Shown: piece after piece, positions 1-8,531 of the stretch | How the letters are laid out: every line of letters begins with the position of its first letter | How positions within the stretch are numbered: position 1 is the stretch's first letter | Assembly (NCBI RefSeq): GCF_030373445.1 | Contig: NZ_JAUCYU010000005.1 | Coordinates: forward strand, 1-64,000 | From: Roseovarius sp. | GTDB taxonomy: Bacteria; Pseudomonadota; Alphaproteobacteria; Rhodobacterales; Rhodobacteraceae | Direction of reading: 5' to 3' | DNA: 64,000 bases | Position numbers and translations under genes: made by a program | Notes under the pieces: model-generated | Seen by the model: only the letters and a program-made list of their open reading frames with translations | Databases searched by the model: none | What the model was told of the DNA's origin: nothing

Positions 1-575
1 GTCTGCAATGTTATGCCACCGCCGACCTGGGCAATATCGCCTATGAAAGCGAGGCGGCCGACGGGATGATCGTCGACGAGGGTGTGATCGTGGAGATCGT
101 GAGGCCGGGCACCGGCACGCCCGTCGCCCCCGGCGAGGTGGGCGAGGTGGTGGTGACCACGCTGAACCCGGACTATCCGCTGATCCGGTTTGCCACCGGT
201 GACCTGTCGGCGGTGATGGAGGGCGCAAGCCCCTGTGGCCGCACGAATATTCGCATCAAGGGCTGGATGGGCCGGGCCGACCAGACGACCAAGATCAAGG
301 GCATGTTCGTGCGCCCCGAGCAGGTGGCGGCGCTGGTGTCGCGCCATGACGAGATTTCCCGCGCCCGGGTGATCGCCAGCCGCGAGGGCGAGATGGACGT
401 GATGACCGTGCAGATCGAGGCCGATGGCGGAGAGCCCGAATCCTATGCCAACGCGCTGGCCGATACGCTCAAGCTGAAGGGCCGGATCGAGATCGTCGCC
501 AAGGGCAGCCTTCCAAACGACGGCAAAGTCATAGAGGATCAGCGCACCGGATATCGAAGCCTTGTCAGCCACTGA
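1..575 (+). CDS. Phenylacetate-CoA ligase-like AMP-forming acyl-CoA ligase, 3' part
   Basis: The reading frame is already open at the window edge, so this is the C-terminal part of a longer gene. Residues such as YATADLGNIAYE, then GEVGEVVVTTLNPDYPLIRFATGDLS, and the late Lys-rich IRIKGWMGRADQTTKIKGMFV segment match the C-terminal lid domain of the PaaK type of adenylate-forming enzymes, which activate a carboxylate with ATP and load it onto CoA. The substrate cannot be told from this part; PaaK-like proteins beside branched-chain ABC transporters are common in this group (family knowledge). The family assignment is firm. Confidence 0.85.
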   Translation, partial: LQCYATADLGNIAYESEAADGMIVDEGVIVEIVRPGTGTPVAPGEVGEVVVTTLNPDYPLIRFATGDLSAVMEGASPCGRTNIRIKGWMGRADQTTKIKGMFVRPEQVAALVSRHDEISRARVIASREGEMDVMTVQIEADGGEPESYANALADTLKLKGRIEIVAKGSLPNDGKVIEDQRTGYRSLVSH

Positions 576-967
576 CATACGATGCCCGATCGTTTCAGGT
601 AAGCACTGTGGAGTTTTGCTTCGCGTCGCGTCGAGGCCTTGGCGTTCACCATGTGCTGCGGCATACTCGGGCTATCATTGTGTCGTGACCCGAGGCTCTT
701 AATCGGTTCTACAGGTTCAGTATAGGGGTGCGCATGTCACATGCGTGTTTTCCGTGGGACCACTTGTTCTTGCCTTCGAAATGGTGATCTCGAACTTTCG
801 TTACGGTGGGGAGCAGTATCGAACCGTCGGTCCGGATGTCAGATCGGCACACAAATCGCAAACGACGGTAAACAAGGCTCGATTATCCGCTCTATGGTCC
901 AATGGTTTACACTGAATGACCATCCTTTGTTCAAGTGAGCAAGACGGGTGCCACTCTTTGACCGCCG
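576..967. other. Intergenic stretch without a supported gene
   Basis: About 390 bases separate the ligase stop from the DUF6880 remnant. The only open frame (741-938, plus, 65 codons) has no ribosome binding site, no recognisable motif and base use unlike the flanking core gene. The stretch is clearly poorer in GC than the ligase gene, so it probably forms the left edge of the accessory island. I see no tRNA, integrase or clear attachment repeat in it. Confidence 0.5.
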
Positions 968-1330
968 CTACTGGTTAGTCAGGCGCCAGAACCCATGTTT
1001 GCGCGGGTGTTTCTCTTTGAGTGCCGTGACGAATTCCGCGTGGGTTGGGGCGTCTCCATGGTCTTCAATGGCGGCATCGCATGACTGGCATTCTTCAAGA
1101 TGCCGCGCCGCGTGACGATAGCGTTTGGATTTCGCGCCATCGAGGCTGTCTTCAATCATTGCGCGCCGCATCAACGTTGCCGAGAGCGGGTGCTCCGCCT
1201 CAATCGCATCGGCGGTAGTCGAGAGAGTGTGATAGGAATTACCGTCCAATTCGTCGGCCCGAGCCATCACAACGCGAGCCGCGCGTGCGTGGGCTGACCA
1301 GTCAACGAGGAAACCAACGGCGGCCTCCAC
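968..1330 (-). pseudogene. Truncated DUF6880 family protein, C-terminal fragment
   Basis: The 120-residue frame matches the last third of DUF6880 proteins as I know them: AIEAEHPLSATLMRRAMIED, then SKRYRHAARHLEEC, and the terminal pattern HAEFVTALKEKHPRKHGFW. Full members are several hundred residues long with an N-terminal domain that is missing here. The frame stays open upstream to base 1432, without an ATG, and then meets a TGA, inside the 3' end of the next small gene. Translation from the GTG at 1330 is possible but more likely this is a decayed remnant left by insertion or deletion at the island edge. Function of the family is unknown. Confidence 0.65.
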
Positions 1331-1403
1331 GCGGGGATATGTTTCCGCGAAGTCCAGGGCTGGAGGAAGCCGGTATCGAACGCTCGGTCCTGTATCCTGC
1401 AGA

Positions 1404-1637
1404 TCACCCGTTTCGTGTGCCGTCGTGGTGTCTCAGTGCCGTGGCGACCAGTTCTGCCAGCCGACGTGCCTCGCCTTCACTCTGGGCGGCCGCTTGGTCA
1501 AAACCACGAGCCAGGTCTTCGCGTGCATTCGGGCCGTTTGTGACGGCCTCTGCCATTCCCATGACCATTGCCACTGCCGCGTGTTGCACCTCGATCACTT
1601 GATCCTCAAGTGCTTTGATTTTTTCTTCCGGCGTCAT
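1404..1637 (-). CDS. Small coiled-coil protein, unknown function
   Basis: A 77-residue protein that starts MTPEEKIKALEDQ. The ATG is preceded by GAAAGGGC, a usable ribosome binding site, which favours a real gene. The first half has heptad-like spacing (I, L, V, V, V) typical of a short coiled coil; the second half is rich in Ala, Glu and Arg. There is no signal peptide, membrane segment or Cys. It lies just upstream of, and slightly overlaps, the open frame of the DUF6880 remnant. I do not recognise a family. It may be island cargo. Confidence 0.5.
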   Translation of the reverse strand: MTPEEKIKALEDQVIEVQHAAVAMVMGMAEAVTNGPNAREDLARGFDQAAAQSEGEARRLAELVATALRHHDGTRNG

Positions 1638-1961
1638 GGTGCCCTTTCGATATGCATCCGAGTTTATTGACAGTGGCAGCCTGTAAAGGCTCGCGACCTA
1701 TGCGTAGTCCAATCGCTGAGTAGTGGTAAAGAACCCATCTGATTTTGAGCTGGGTAGAATTCTGGTTATATCTCGTCTTTGTCATCTGACGCCATCACGA
1801 GGGATGTTTTGCTCAACTTGCAAAACATTGACGCGTTTTCTCCGAAACGTACTGGACTGTCGCGCCGTTTCGAGCGTTGCTGTCCATGCGCCCGACAGAG
1901 TTTCGGGCTGCTCTCGGTGACAGGGCCGGCATTCGGCTGGCCCGCAACACGGGAGACCAAC

Positions 1962-2255
1962 ATGACGAAGACGAAGGCAAAGCTGGCAGGCAATAAGACC
2001 AGGAGCGCGGCACACAAACGGCAAGCCTCCAAACCGAAGACGCCGAGGAAGACCAAGGCCACGCTCATGCGCGAGATGCTGGAAGTCGAGGGCGGCGCCA
2101 GCCTTGACGATCTCTGCAATGCGACGGGCTGGCAGCCGCACACCGTGCGGGCGGCGCTCAGCGGCCTGCGCAAGGCGGGACACGTTATCGACCGCACCAG
2201 GGACGACGCAGGCAAGTCGATCTATCGGGTCACGGCCACAGGCGGCGCCACATGA
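1962..2255 (+). CDS. DUF3489 domain protein, probable DNA-binding
   Basis: A 97-residue protein: a basic, low-complexity N-terminus (TKTKAKLAGNK, KPKTPRKTKATL) followed by a winged-helix-like domain with GGASLDDLCNATGWQPHTVRAALSGLRKAGH and a C-terminal beta hairpin ending in YRVTA. This is the DUF3489 pattern. The start at 1962 is chosen over the upstream ATG at 1779 because GGGAGA lies just before it and the extra 61 residues look non-coding. It overlaps the next gene by four bases (ATGA). DUF3489, DUF2924 and a large serine recombinase recur together in alphaproteobacterial islands, so a role in regulating or assisting the recombinase is plausible but untested here. Confidence 0.85.
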   Translation: MTKTKAKLAGNKTRSAAHKRQASKPKTPRKTKATLMREMLEVEGGASLDDLCNATGWQPHTVRAALSGLRKAGHVIDRTRDDAGKSIYRVTATGGAT

Positions 2256-2662
2256 TGCCTCAAATCGACGAGATAGAAATGATGGACCGCCAGCAGCTCT
2301 TAGCGCTCTGGCAAGATCTCTTCGACGTACCGCCGCCAAAGAGCCTGAGCCGGCCCTTCCTGCGACGGGTGCTCGCCTTCGAGGTGCAGGCCCGCGCCAT
2401 GGGCGGGCTGCCCAAAGGTTTTTCGGCCAAACTGGAGCGCGCGGCGGGGGAGGACGCGCCGAAGCGCAGTGATGGCCTGCAGCCTGGCGGGCGGCTCTTG
2501 CGCGAGTGGAACGGTATCACCCATGTCGTTGATGTCACGGAACAGGGGTTCCGGTGGCGCGATCAGACCTGGCGCTCGCTCTCGGCCATCGCGCGAGAGA
2601 TCACCGGCGCGCACTGGTCGGGGCCGCGTTTCTTCGGCTTGCATGGCGGGGCAGGGCGGTGA
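2252..2662 (+). CDS. DUF2924 domain protein
   Basis: A 136-residue protein with the DUF2924 layout: an N-terminal helical part (LLALWQDLFDVPPPKSLSRPFLRRVLAFEVQA) and a C-terminal part GGRLLREWNGITHVVDVTEQGFRWRDQTWRSLSAIAREITG that resembles small DNA-binding beta-hairpin domains. Its start overlaps the DUF3489 stop by four bases and its TGA overlaps the GTG start of the recombinase (GTGA at 2659-2662), so the three genes are probably translationally coupled. The family is strongly tied to phage-like serine recombinases in alphaproteobacteria; its biochemical role is not known to me. A recombination directionality or accessory factor is a reasonable guess only. Confidence 0.88.
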   Translation: MMPQIDEIEMMDRQQLLALWQDLFDVPPPKSLSRPFLRRVLAFEVQARAMGGLPKGFSAKLERAAGEDAPKRSDGLQPGGRLLREWNGITHVVDVTEQGFRWRDQTWRSLSAIAREITGAHWSGPRFFGLHGGAGR

Positions 2663-4329
2663 GCCGCAAAATCCGGTGCGCGATCTATACCCGCAAGTCG
2701 ACAGAAGACGGGCTGGAGCAGGGTTTCAACTCCCTCGACGCCCAGCACGAGGCCTGCGCGGCCTATGTGACCAGCCAGCGTGGCGAAGGCTGGACCCTAC
2801 TGCCCGCCCGCTATGACGATGGCGGCGCGTCGGGTGGCACGTTGGAGCGCCCAGGGCTACAACGCCTCATGGCCGACATCGATAACGGCCGCATCGACAT
2901 GGTGGTGGTCTACAAGATCGACCGGCTCACGCGCTCCCTTTCGGACTTTGCCAAGCTGGTGGACCGGTTCGAGGCGGCAGGCTGTTCGTTCGTGTCTGTC
3001 ACGCAGGCCTTCAACACCTCCTCTTCGATGGGCCGACTGACACTCAACATGCTCTTGAGCTTTGCGCAGTTCGAGCGTGAGGTCACCGCCGAGCGCATCC
3101 GTGACAAGATCGCGGCCTCGAAGAAGCGGGGTCTCTGGATGGGGGGTGTCCCGCCGCTGGGCTATGACGCACATCCCGACCCCAACACCCGCAGCCTCGT
3201 CATCAACGAGGCGGAGCGTGAGACCGTCGAGACCCTCTATGCTCTCTACGACGAGCTCTGCTGCCTTCGGGCTGTCGAGCAGGAAGCCGAGCACCGCGGC
3301 CTGCGCTCCAAGCGGCATGTCTTCTCGACGGGCCGGGTGCAGGGTGGCGGGCCACTCTCACGCGGCCAGATCCATCACATTCTCTGCAACCCGATCTATA
3401 CGGGCCGCATCCGCCACAAGGACAAGGTGTTCGACGGTCAACATGCTGCCATCATCGATGCTGACCTTTGGGACCGCGTGAAGGTCAAGCTGCAGGCGGC
3501 GAGCGCACGGCCGAGGTCGAAAGCTACGGCGCAGGTCGGCCCGACCGGTTCCGCTCCGCTGATGGGAAAGTTCCGTGACCAGACTGGCGATCGCTTGACG
3601 CCGAGTCATACGAGCAAAGGTCAGATGCGCGTCCGCTACTATGTCTCGAACCGCATACTCACTGGGACAAAGGATCCAAGCGGTTGGCGCTTGTCAGCGA
3701 GGCGCTTTGAAATCGGGGTCGCCGTCCTCGTTGCGGATCACCTCGATCACCTGTCCACGCGCCATGCCTTGTTCGGCACGCCGAACCTGGGGACGGCCGA
3801 TGCCACCGGTCGCATGGTGACGAGATTGACTGAGCGCCTGCGGAACGGGGAGTCGCAGCTATTGGCGCAGCTTGTCAAAAAGGGACAGCTCGGGCACGAG
3901 AGGGTTTCCGTGACGCTCGATCGCGAGGCGCTTGCGGCGGCTTTGGAGATTGCGCCGGACAAGCTCGCAGAGCGGGCGGTCTCCATCGATGCCCCGTTTA
4001 CGGTACGGCGTCGCGGCGTAGAGAACCGGCTCGTGGTCGGGGACATTCAGCCAGTGCCGGATCGCACGCTTCTGCGGGGCTTGGCCAAGGCACATAAATG
4101 GGCGGCGGATCTTCACGGCGGCATGCCGATTTCGCAGATCGCACGACGCGAACAGGTCACTGAGGCGTATATCCGAACTCGGGCGCAACTGGCCTTTCTC
4201 GCGCCCTCGATCCAAACCGCGTTCCTGCAGGGAACCCAGCCGGCTGACCTGACGCTCGAACGGCTGGTGCGTAGGGCGCTGCCCCTCGACTGGCACGCTC
4301 AGGAGCGTGCGCTGGGGTTTGCTCTTTGA
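2659..4329 (+). CDS. Large serine recombinase (resolvase/invertase family)
   Basis: From the coupled GTG start the protein has 556 residues. The N-terminal resolvase domain opens IRCAIYTRKSTEDG, placing the catalytic Ser at residue 14, and continues with GFNSLDAQHEAC and KIDRLTRSLSDF, which hold the family's conserved Arg and Asp. The central recombinase domain carries the LSRGQIHHILCNPIYTGRI motif. The C-terminus ends in a helix-turn-helix-like part (ISQIARREQVTEAYI). No clear zinc-ribbon Cys cluster is visible. Such enzymes integrate or excise mobile elements through a covalent serine-DNA intermediate. The longer start at 2554 would overlap DUF2924 by 109 bases and add non-family residues, so I reject it. 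Confidence 0.92.
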   Translation: MSRKIRCAIYTRKSTEDGLEQGFNSLDAQHEACAAYVTSQRGEGWTLLPARYDDGGASGGTLERPGLQRLMADIDNGRIDMVVVYKIDRLTRSLSDFAKLVDRFEAAGCSFVSVTQAFNTSSSMGRLTLNMLLSFAQFEREVTAERIRDKIAASKKRGLWMGGVPPLGYDAHPDPNTRSLVINEAERETVETLYALYDELCCLRAVEQEAEHRGLRSKRHVFSTGRVQGGGPLSRGQIHHILCNPIYTGRIRHKDKVFDGQHAAIIDADLWDRVKVKLQAASARPRSKATAQVGPTGSAPLMGKFRDQTGDRLTPSHTSKGQMRVRYYVSNRILTGTKDPSGWRLSARRFEIGVAVLVADHLDHLSTRHALFGTPNLGTADATGRMVTRLTERLRNGESQLLAQLVKKGQLGHERVSVTLDREALAAALEIAPDKLAERAVSIDAPFTVRRRGVENRLVVGDIQPVPDRTLLRGLAKAHKWAADLHGGMPISQIARREQVTEAYIRTRAQLAFLAPSIQTAFLQGTQPADLTLERLVRRALPLDWHAQERALGFAL

Positions 4330-4384
4330 CGCCGCTTGGGCAAGCGTTGATCACTTTTTCTAATCGCCGACGATGTCCTTGCCG

Positions 4385-5836
4385 TCACCCCTTGAAGCGT
4401 GAACAGTGCCGCAGCTCCGCAGGTTGGCGATCGAGGGCGTAGAGCAGCTGGGACATGGTGTCCACCTGGTCATCATATTTGCCGTTTGGGAAGGACGCGA
4501 CCTCAGACAGAAAACCCTCTTTCCAAAGTGCGTCGTGCGGTAGTCGTCCCTCCTTACGTTCCAGTTTTACAGTTTGTGCAGACATCCGCTGCACCTTGTC
4601 ATGCCGCGGAGAGAAGCCCCGGACGCCACGATGGTTCTGTCGCATCAGATCATCGCATAGGCTGCGCCCGACATCCTGGGTCTCAACCACGATCAAATGC
4701 GGCGCCCATGTCTGCCGGAGCTTGAACGCCATTTGACGAAGCTCCGGGTAGATGTGCTGACCGCGATGCACATCGAGCAAGTCGATGTAATTGCCCTTGA
4801 GCCCCCAGGTGGTGCAGACCGAGTAGTCATTGGATTCGCCCGGCACCGAGGCGGTATCCCAGCTCTGCACGATGGCCTCGTAGTCTTTCCGGCGCAGGTT
4901 TGCAGGGATGGTCCCGAACCACTCGGGCCGAATGATCGAGCCGCCGGCCGGGGTGGGGGATTGCTGATACTGTGCCTCGAAGGTCTTGGACCCGACTTCC
5001 CGTCGCACCCGGTCGAGTGTCCCTCGGTCCATATGCGTCGGTGCCAGGATGTCATCAGGGCAGCGTGTCCAGGTCGCCCCTCCGGGAAGCGGGACCTCCC
5101 GGACTCTTGTCTCAATGGCAGGCAGCTCGAGGATTTCCCAGTCGCCTGAGGGCAAGAGACGTCCGGCCAGATCATCCTCATGGAGCCGCTGCATGATCAG
5201 AAGGATGGCGCCATGTATTGGCTTATCAAGGCGGCTTACTGTGGTCTCGCTATACCGCTTGTAAACAGCGTCGCGTTGAGTTTCCGATTGGGCGTCCTCG
5301 GCTTTCATCGGGTCATCGATGATTGCGAAGTCGCCTCCGAAGCCGGTTATTGCCCCGCCCATCGAGCGGGCCATTCGGTACCCCCCTGCTGTCGTCCGGA
5401 GTTCCGAAGCCGATGCACGACGCGGATCGAGCAAAAGTTCGGGAAACACAGCTCGATGCCACGGCGCCTCGATCAATCTGCGCACGTCCCGACTGAACCC
5501 TTCGGCGAGATCGCTTCCATAACTCAGGGACAAGATCCGCGCTCCGGGATGGCGCCCCATCAACCAGGCAGTGAAGGCCACATTGGCTATTGTGGATTTG
5601 AGGTGGCGCGGTGGCATGAGGATCATGGCGCGCTTGACCTCCCCGCGCTCGATGCGTTCCAGCAAATGGCAGATGGCCCGCATGTAGAGTGCGACGTCCA
5701 ATGGCACGTCGCCGCGCAGCTCGCGAAAGGCACGGATGACGTAGCTCATGAGATTGTCGCGGTAGAGAAGCCGGGCGGCCTCAGCTGGGGGTATCAGTGA
5801 CGTCATCGTCGTCCTCCGTCGGGTGTTCGAGGTCAT
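4385..5836 (-). CDS. Phage terminase large subunit (TerL)
   Basis: A 483-residue packaging ATPase/nuclease. The Walker A-like segment is MPPRHLKST (residues 74-82), Walker B is AIIDDP (171-176), and the C-terminal nuclease half shows VQSWDTA and the late acidic YDDQVDT, matching the phage terminase C-terminal domain. It is full length for the family. It overlaps the 3' end of the DUF5681 gene; a second ATG at 5806 would shorten the overlap. No portal, protease or capsid gene follows: the gene ends facing the recombinase, so the packaging motor subunit stands alone. It could serve a satellite or transposon, or be the relic of a larger prophage. Confidence 0.92.
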   Translation of the reverse strand: MTSNTRRRTTMTSLIPPAEAARLLYRDNLMSYVIRAFRELRGDVPLDVALYMRAICHLLERIERGEVKRAMILMPPRHLKSTIANVAFTAWLMGRHPGARILSLSYGSDLAEGFSRDVRRLIEAPWHRAVFPELLLDPRRASASELRTTAGGYRMARSMGGAITGFGGDFAIIDDPMKAEDAQSETQRDAVYKRYSETTVSRLDKPIHGAILLIMQRLHEDDLAGRLLPSGDWEILELPAIETRVREVPLPGGATWTRCPDDILAPTHMDRGTLDRVRREVGSKTFEAQYQQSPTPAGGSIIRPEWFGTIPANLRRKDYEAIVQSWDTASVPGESNDYSVCTTWGLKGNYIDLLDVHRGQHIYPELRQMAFKLRQTWAPHLIVVETQDVGRSLCDDLMRQNHRGVRGFSPRHDKVQRMSAQTVKLERKEGRLPHDALWKEGFLSEVASFPNGKYDDQVDTMSQLLYALDRQPAELRHCSRFKG

Positions 5837-6236
5837 GTTCGCTCTGGGCGTCCTCCAGAAGTTTCAACCAGTCTGCATGCGCACTCATCGCTTCGAGATC
5901 AGCTGACGTCAGCTGAAGCTGTTGGGGATGACTGGTCTCCGAGACATCGACTCCGATATAATCGGAAATAAATTTGATGGCCGGAAGGTCCCCTTTGAGA
6001 GCCTTTGCAAATACCGTAAACACCATGGCGTCGAGGTGCGTCATGGCCTGTGATTTCCCGTTTTTCTGGACGGTGATGTCCTCACTCGCAATCTGCATCA
6101 GCTTGGCCTTGATGCTGGTCTCCTTCTTACTCTTGCCCGACGGGTTGCCGGACTGGCCCTTCTGGAACTGGGTATGTTTCGGGGGCTTGCCGTAGCCGAC
6201 TTCGTAGTCGGGTACCCCCTTTGGGTTCTTCGCCAT
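5781..6236 (-). CDS. DUF5681 domain protein
   Basis: A 151-residue protein starting MAKNPKGVPDYEVGYGKPPKHTQFQKGQSGNP; the YGKPP-(x)n-FQKGQSGNPSGKSK stretch is the DUF5681 signature. The middle is helical (AMVFTVFAKALKGDLPAIKFI) and the tail is very acidic (EDDDDVT). It starts on the last base of the methyltransferase stop (TGATG) and overlaps the terminase start, so the three are one operon. DUF5681 genes often lie directly upstream of TerL in alphaproteobacterial islands; a small-terminase-like DNA-recognition role is my inference from that position, not shown by sequence. Confidence 0.85.
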   Translation of the reverse strand: MAKNPKGVPDYEVGYGKPPKHTQFQKGQSGNPSGKSKKETSIKAKLMQIASEDITVQKNGKSQAMTHLDAMVFTVFAKALKGDLPAIKFISDYIGVDVSETSHPQQLQLTSADLEAMSAHADWLKLLEDAQSEHDLEHPTEDDDDVTDTPS

Positions 6237-7630
6237 CAGAAGGTCTCCTTGTCGGGGACGCCAGGAGCCTCAGAGGTCTCGCCCGACGTGCCACTTGCGA
6301 TTTCGTTGAAAGAATGGCCGCTCTCGGCATGGATCGCGTCGCGCCCAGTCAGCTTCTGCCAGCGGCGGATCGACAGATCGACATAAGCCGGCTCGATCTC
6401 GACACCCACGCAGCGCCGCCCCGTGCGCTCGGCGGCCATGAGCGTTGTGCCCGATCCCAGAAATGGATCCAGCACCAAGTGGTCCGGTGCCGTGACATCA
6501 AGAAGCGCATCCATCACCAGCCGGACAGGTTTGACCGTTGGATGCGCCGCCCAAGCATCATCCGGGTCCTTGGCGCCACCTGTTGCCCCGGCGTATTCCC
6601 AGACATTGGTGCGGTTCCGGCCAAACTGCCCCAGTTGGACATTGTTCATATGTGCTGCCCCGGGTTTTCTGGCGACAAAAACGAACTCGTGGCGGCTGCG
6701 GTAAAGGCTGCCCATCCCGCCATTGCTCTTGGCCCAGACGCAGATGTTGAGGATGTCGAGGCCGAGCTTTTCGAGCGCCTCGTCCATTTCAACGTGATGC
6801 CGCCAATCCATGCAGGAGAAGACAACAGCGCCCGGTTTGATGTAGGCGACGGCCGACCCCAGCGCATCGACAAGCAGGGCTAGGAACTCGTCCCGGGACA
6901 TCTCACCCGAGCCTTCCGCGAATTCCTTGAAGCCGCCTTTCTTGCCGCGCACGTGGCCGTTGACTTTCACGTTGTAAGGAGGGTCGGTGAAGACCGCGTC
7001 CGCCACATCACCGTTGAGGCATTTGGCAATGCTGTTGCTGTCGCGCGATGATCCGCAAACGATCCGGTGGTCGCCCAAAATCCACACGTCGCCCAGTTGG
7101 CTGACGATGGGTTCACCATGCGCCGCGACGTCATCGAGGTTATCGGCCGGGTCATCCTCGCCGACGTCATCTCCGCCGAATTTGATCGCTTCGATCTCGG
7201 GAAGCTCGAAGCCAGGGAGCTCGAAATCACCGTCGATCTCAATAAGTTCATTTATCTCGATGTGTAGCGCGTCGTCGTCCCACGCACCGGTTTCCTGAAG
7301 CTTGTTCAGGGACAATCTAAGACGACGGACTTCTTCGTCGGAGAGATCATCTACGATAATGCAGGGCACTTGTTCAGCCCCGAGCAGGCGCGCTGCCGCC
7401 AGCCGCGCGTGCCCGTCGATGACGTGGTACTTGCCATCGATCAGAATCGGAATGCGGTTGCCGAAGCGCGCGATGGACTGCTTGACAGCCTTCTCTTGTT
7501 TTTCGAGAGCCTTCCGAACTCGGCGCGGAGCGTCTTTGATTTTCCCTATCTCGACCCAAACAATTTCCACTGGCGGGAAGGGATCATTCTTGCCGTGGGT
7601 CGGCTTCGCTTGTTTGATGTGAACTGACAT
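6236..7630 (-). CDS. ParB-domain DNA adenine/cytosine-N4 methyltransferase
   Basis: A 464-residue fusion. Residues about 21-115 form a ParB/sulfiredoxin-like domain with IDGHARLAAARLLG and a downstream IIVDDLSDEE. The C-terminal part is an amino-methyltransferase with catalytic DPPY at 216-219 and the AdoMet-binding DPFLGSGT at 388-395; DPPY before the glycine motif marks the beta permutation. The start at 7630 has GGAGAGA in front; the longer frame to 7768 has no such site. It heads the operon with DUF5681 and terminase. Such orphan fusions occur in prophages and may protect element DNA or mark a packaging site. No restriction endonuclease is adjacent. Confidence 0.9.
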   Translation of the reverse strand: MSVHIKQAKPTHGKNDPFPPVEIVWVEIGKIKDAPRRVRKALEKQEKAVKQSIARFGNRIPILIDGKYHVIDGHARLAAARLLGAEQVPCIIVDDLSDEEVRRLRLSLNKLQETGAWDDDALHIEINELIEIDGDFELPGFELPEIEAIKFGGDDVGEDDPADNLDDVAAHGEPIVSQLGDVWILGDHRIVCGSSRDSNSIAKCLNGDVADAVFTDPPYNVKVNGHVRGKKGGFKEFAEGSGEMSRDEFLALLVDALGSAVAYIKPGAVVFSCMDWRHHVEMDEALEKLGLDILNICVWAKSNGGMGSLYRSRHEFVFVARKPGAAHMNNVQLGQFGRNRTNVWEYAGATGGAKDPDDAWAAHPTVKPVRLVMDALLDVTAPDHLVLDPFLGSGTTLMAAERTGRRCVGVEIEPAYVDLSIRRWQKLTGRDAIHAESGHSFNEIASGTSGETSEAPGVPDKETF

Positions 7631-8225
7631 GGTCTCTCCGTACGCAATGTTAATTTCTGCGATGGAGAGAAGCGCCCTAGACGGCATGCTTCGACCATCG
7701 CGTTGAGAGCGATGAAGTCGGAAGCTTGCTGTATTCGAGCTTCGAATTTTGTATCTTTTCAATCGCAAGATCGCCTAAAGATGTCAATAGCTAATAATTG
7801 CGTAACTTATTGAACATAGTAGACAAACGGCCTGAAGGTCCTTAGCAAAATCCCCGCAGTTTGGACTGGACTTGGCGCGCGAACAGAGCGCCATTGCCGT
7901 GGGCGTGATGCGGTTCGAAGGTTGATTGAAGATGGGCGGAAAGGTTTGGGCCTTTGTCTCGGTCGGCTCGCTTCAGGCCGATGCCGATGTGCGACACGGG
8001 TGCATGCGCTGACATGGACAAGACGCTAGCCAGTGGCAAGCGTCGGACACGGAAACCGGTCATAGGCGCGCATTGGTGGCCTGCCAAGATCTGTCGAATT
8101 GGCAGAACGGTGATCTTCGAGCTGCCAAGTTCCTCGACGTGTCTGCGCCAAGAATATTTGAGAGGAAGGCCGGCGTCCTCCTCCTTGGTTGACCTTCAAA
8201 GAACTCCAGATAACAAGCCTTGACC
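7631..8225. other. Gene-poor flank between methyltransferase and CAGGGAA repeats
   Basis: About 600 bases with no supported gene. Bases 7700-7840 are AT-rich and probably hold the promoter of the leftward methyltransferase operon. The open frames here (for example 7842-8087 minus and 7954-8223 plus) lack ribosome binding sites and known motifs. It may hold decayed element DNA. Confidence 0.5.
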
Positions 8226-8519
8226 ATTCCCTGCAAATTCCCTGCTCGGACAGCCAGGGAAATCCTCGTAACTGCCTGATATCAGGAAACGTTCCTCGGG
8301 ACTTTTCTCGTTGTTCGAAGAAATTTGAGAAATTTCCCTGCAAAATTCCCTGCGACCAGGGAAATCTCAGCAAAACCGAAGCGCGCCATTTGGCCAACTG
8401 AGACGCGGCCCGATGTTGCGCGGGAGATCAGGGAAACGGTGCGTCTCTGTTTCTAGATGCCGTCTGCAAGACCGGGAAAACACGCGGGAATTCGCAGGGA
8501 AAATGCACACGGGAAATGA
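8226..8519. repeat. Cluster of CAGGGAA-type repeats beside tRNA-Ser
   Basis: Within 300 bases the heptamer CAGGGAA or its complement TTCCCTG, or a one-base variant, occurs about ten times. Two blocks share the same order: two TTCCCTGC copies in tandem then an inverted CCAGGGAAATC, at 8226-8264 and 8333-8366. Single or looser copies lie at 8428-8436, 8473-8479, 8485-8490, 8495-8502 and 8510-8516. The cluster stops some 15 bases from the 3' end of tRNA-Ser. Tandem plus inverted short sites beside a tRNA suit arm-type binding sites of an integrase or excisionase, or an iteron-like region. Confidence 0.7.
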
Positions 8520-8531
8520 GACTGGTCTGGG

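Noticed and set aside
741..938. 65-codon plus-strand frame in the left intergenic stretch
   Set aside because: No ribosome binding site, no motif and no coding bias.
812..1390. Two similar 17-base words (TATCGAACCGTCGGTCC near 818 and TATCGAACGCTCGGTCC near 1374) as attachment sites
   Set aside because: Similarity is limited to 15 of 17 bases, the second lies within the DUF6880 reading frame, and no third copy borders the right end of the island.
8026..8401. Frames on both strands across the CAGGGAA repeats (8026-8397 minus, 8189-8401 plus)
   Set aside because: They follow the repeat pattern (repeated QGI, FPW-type words), lack ribosome binding sites and overlap each other.
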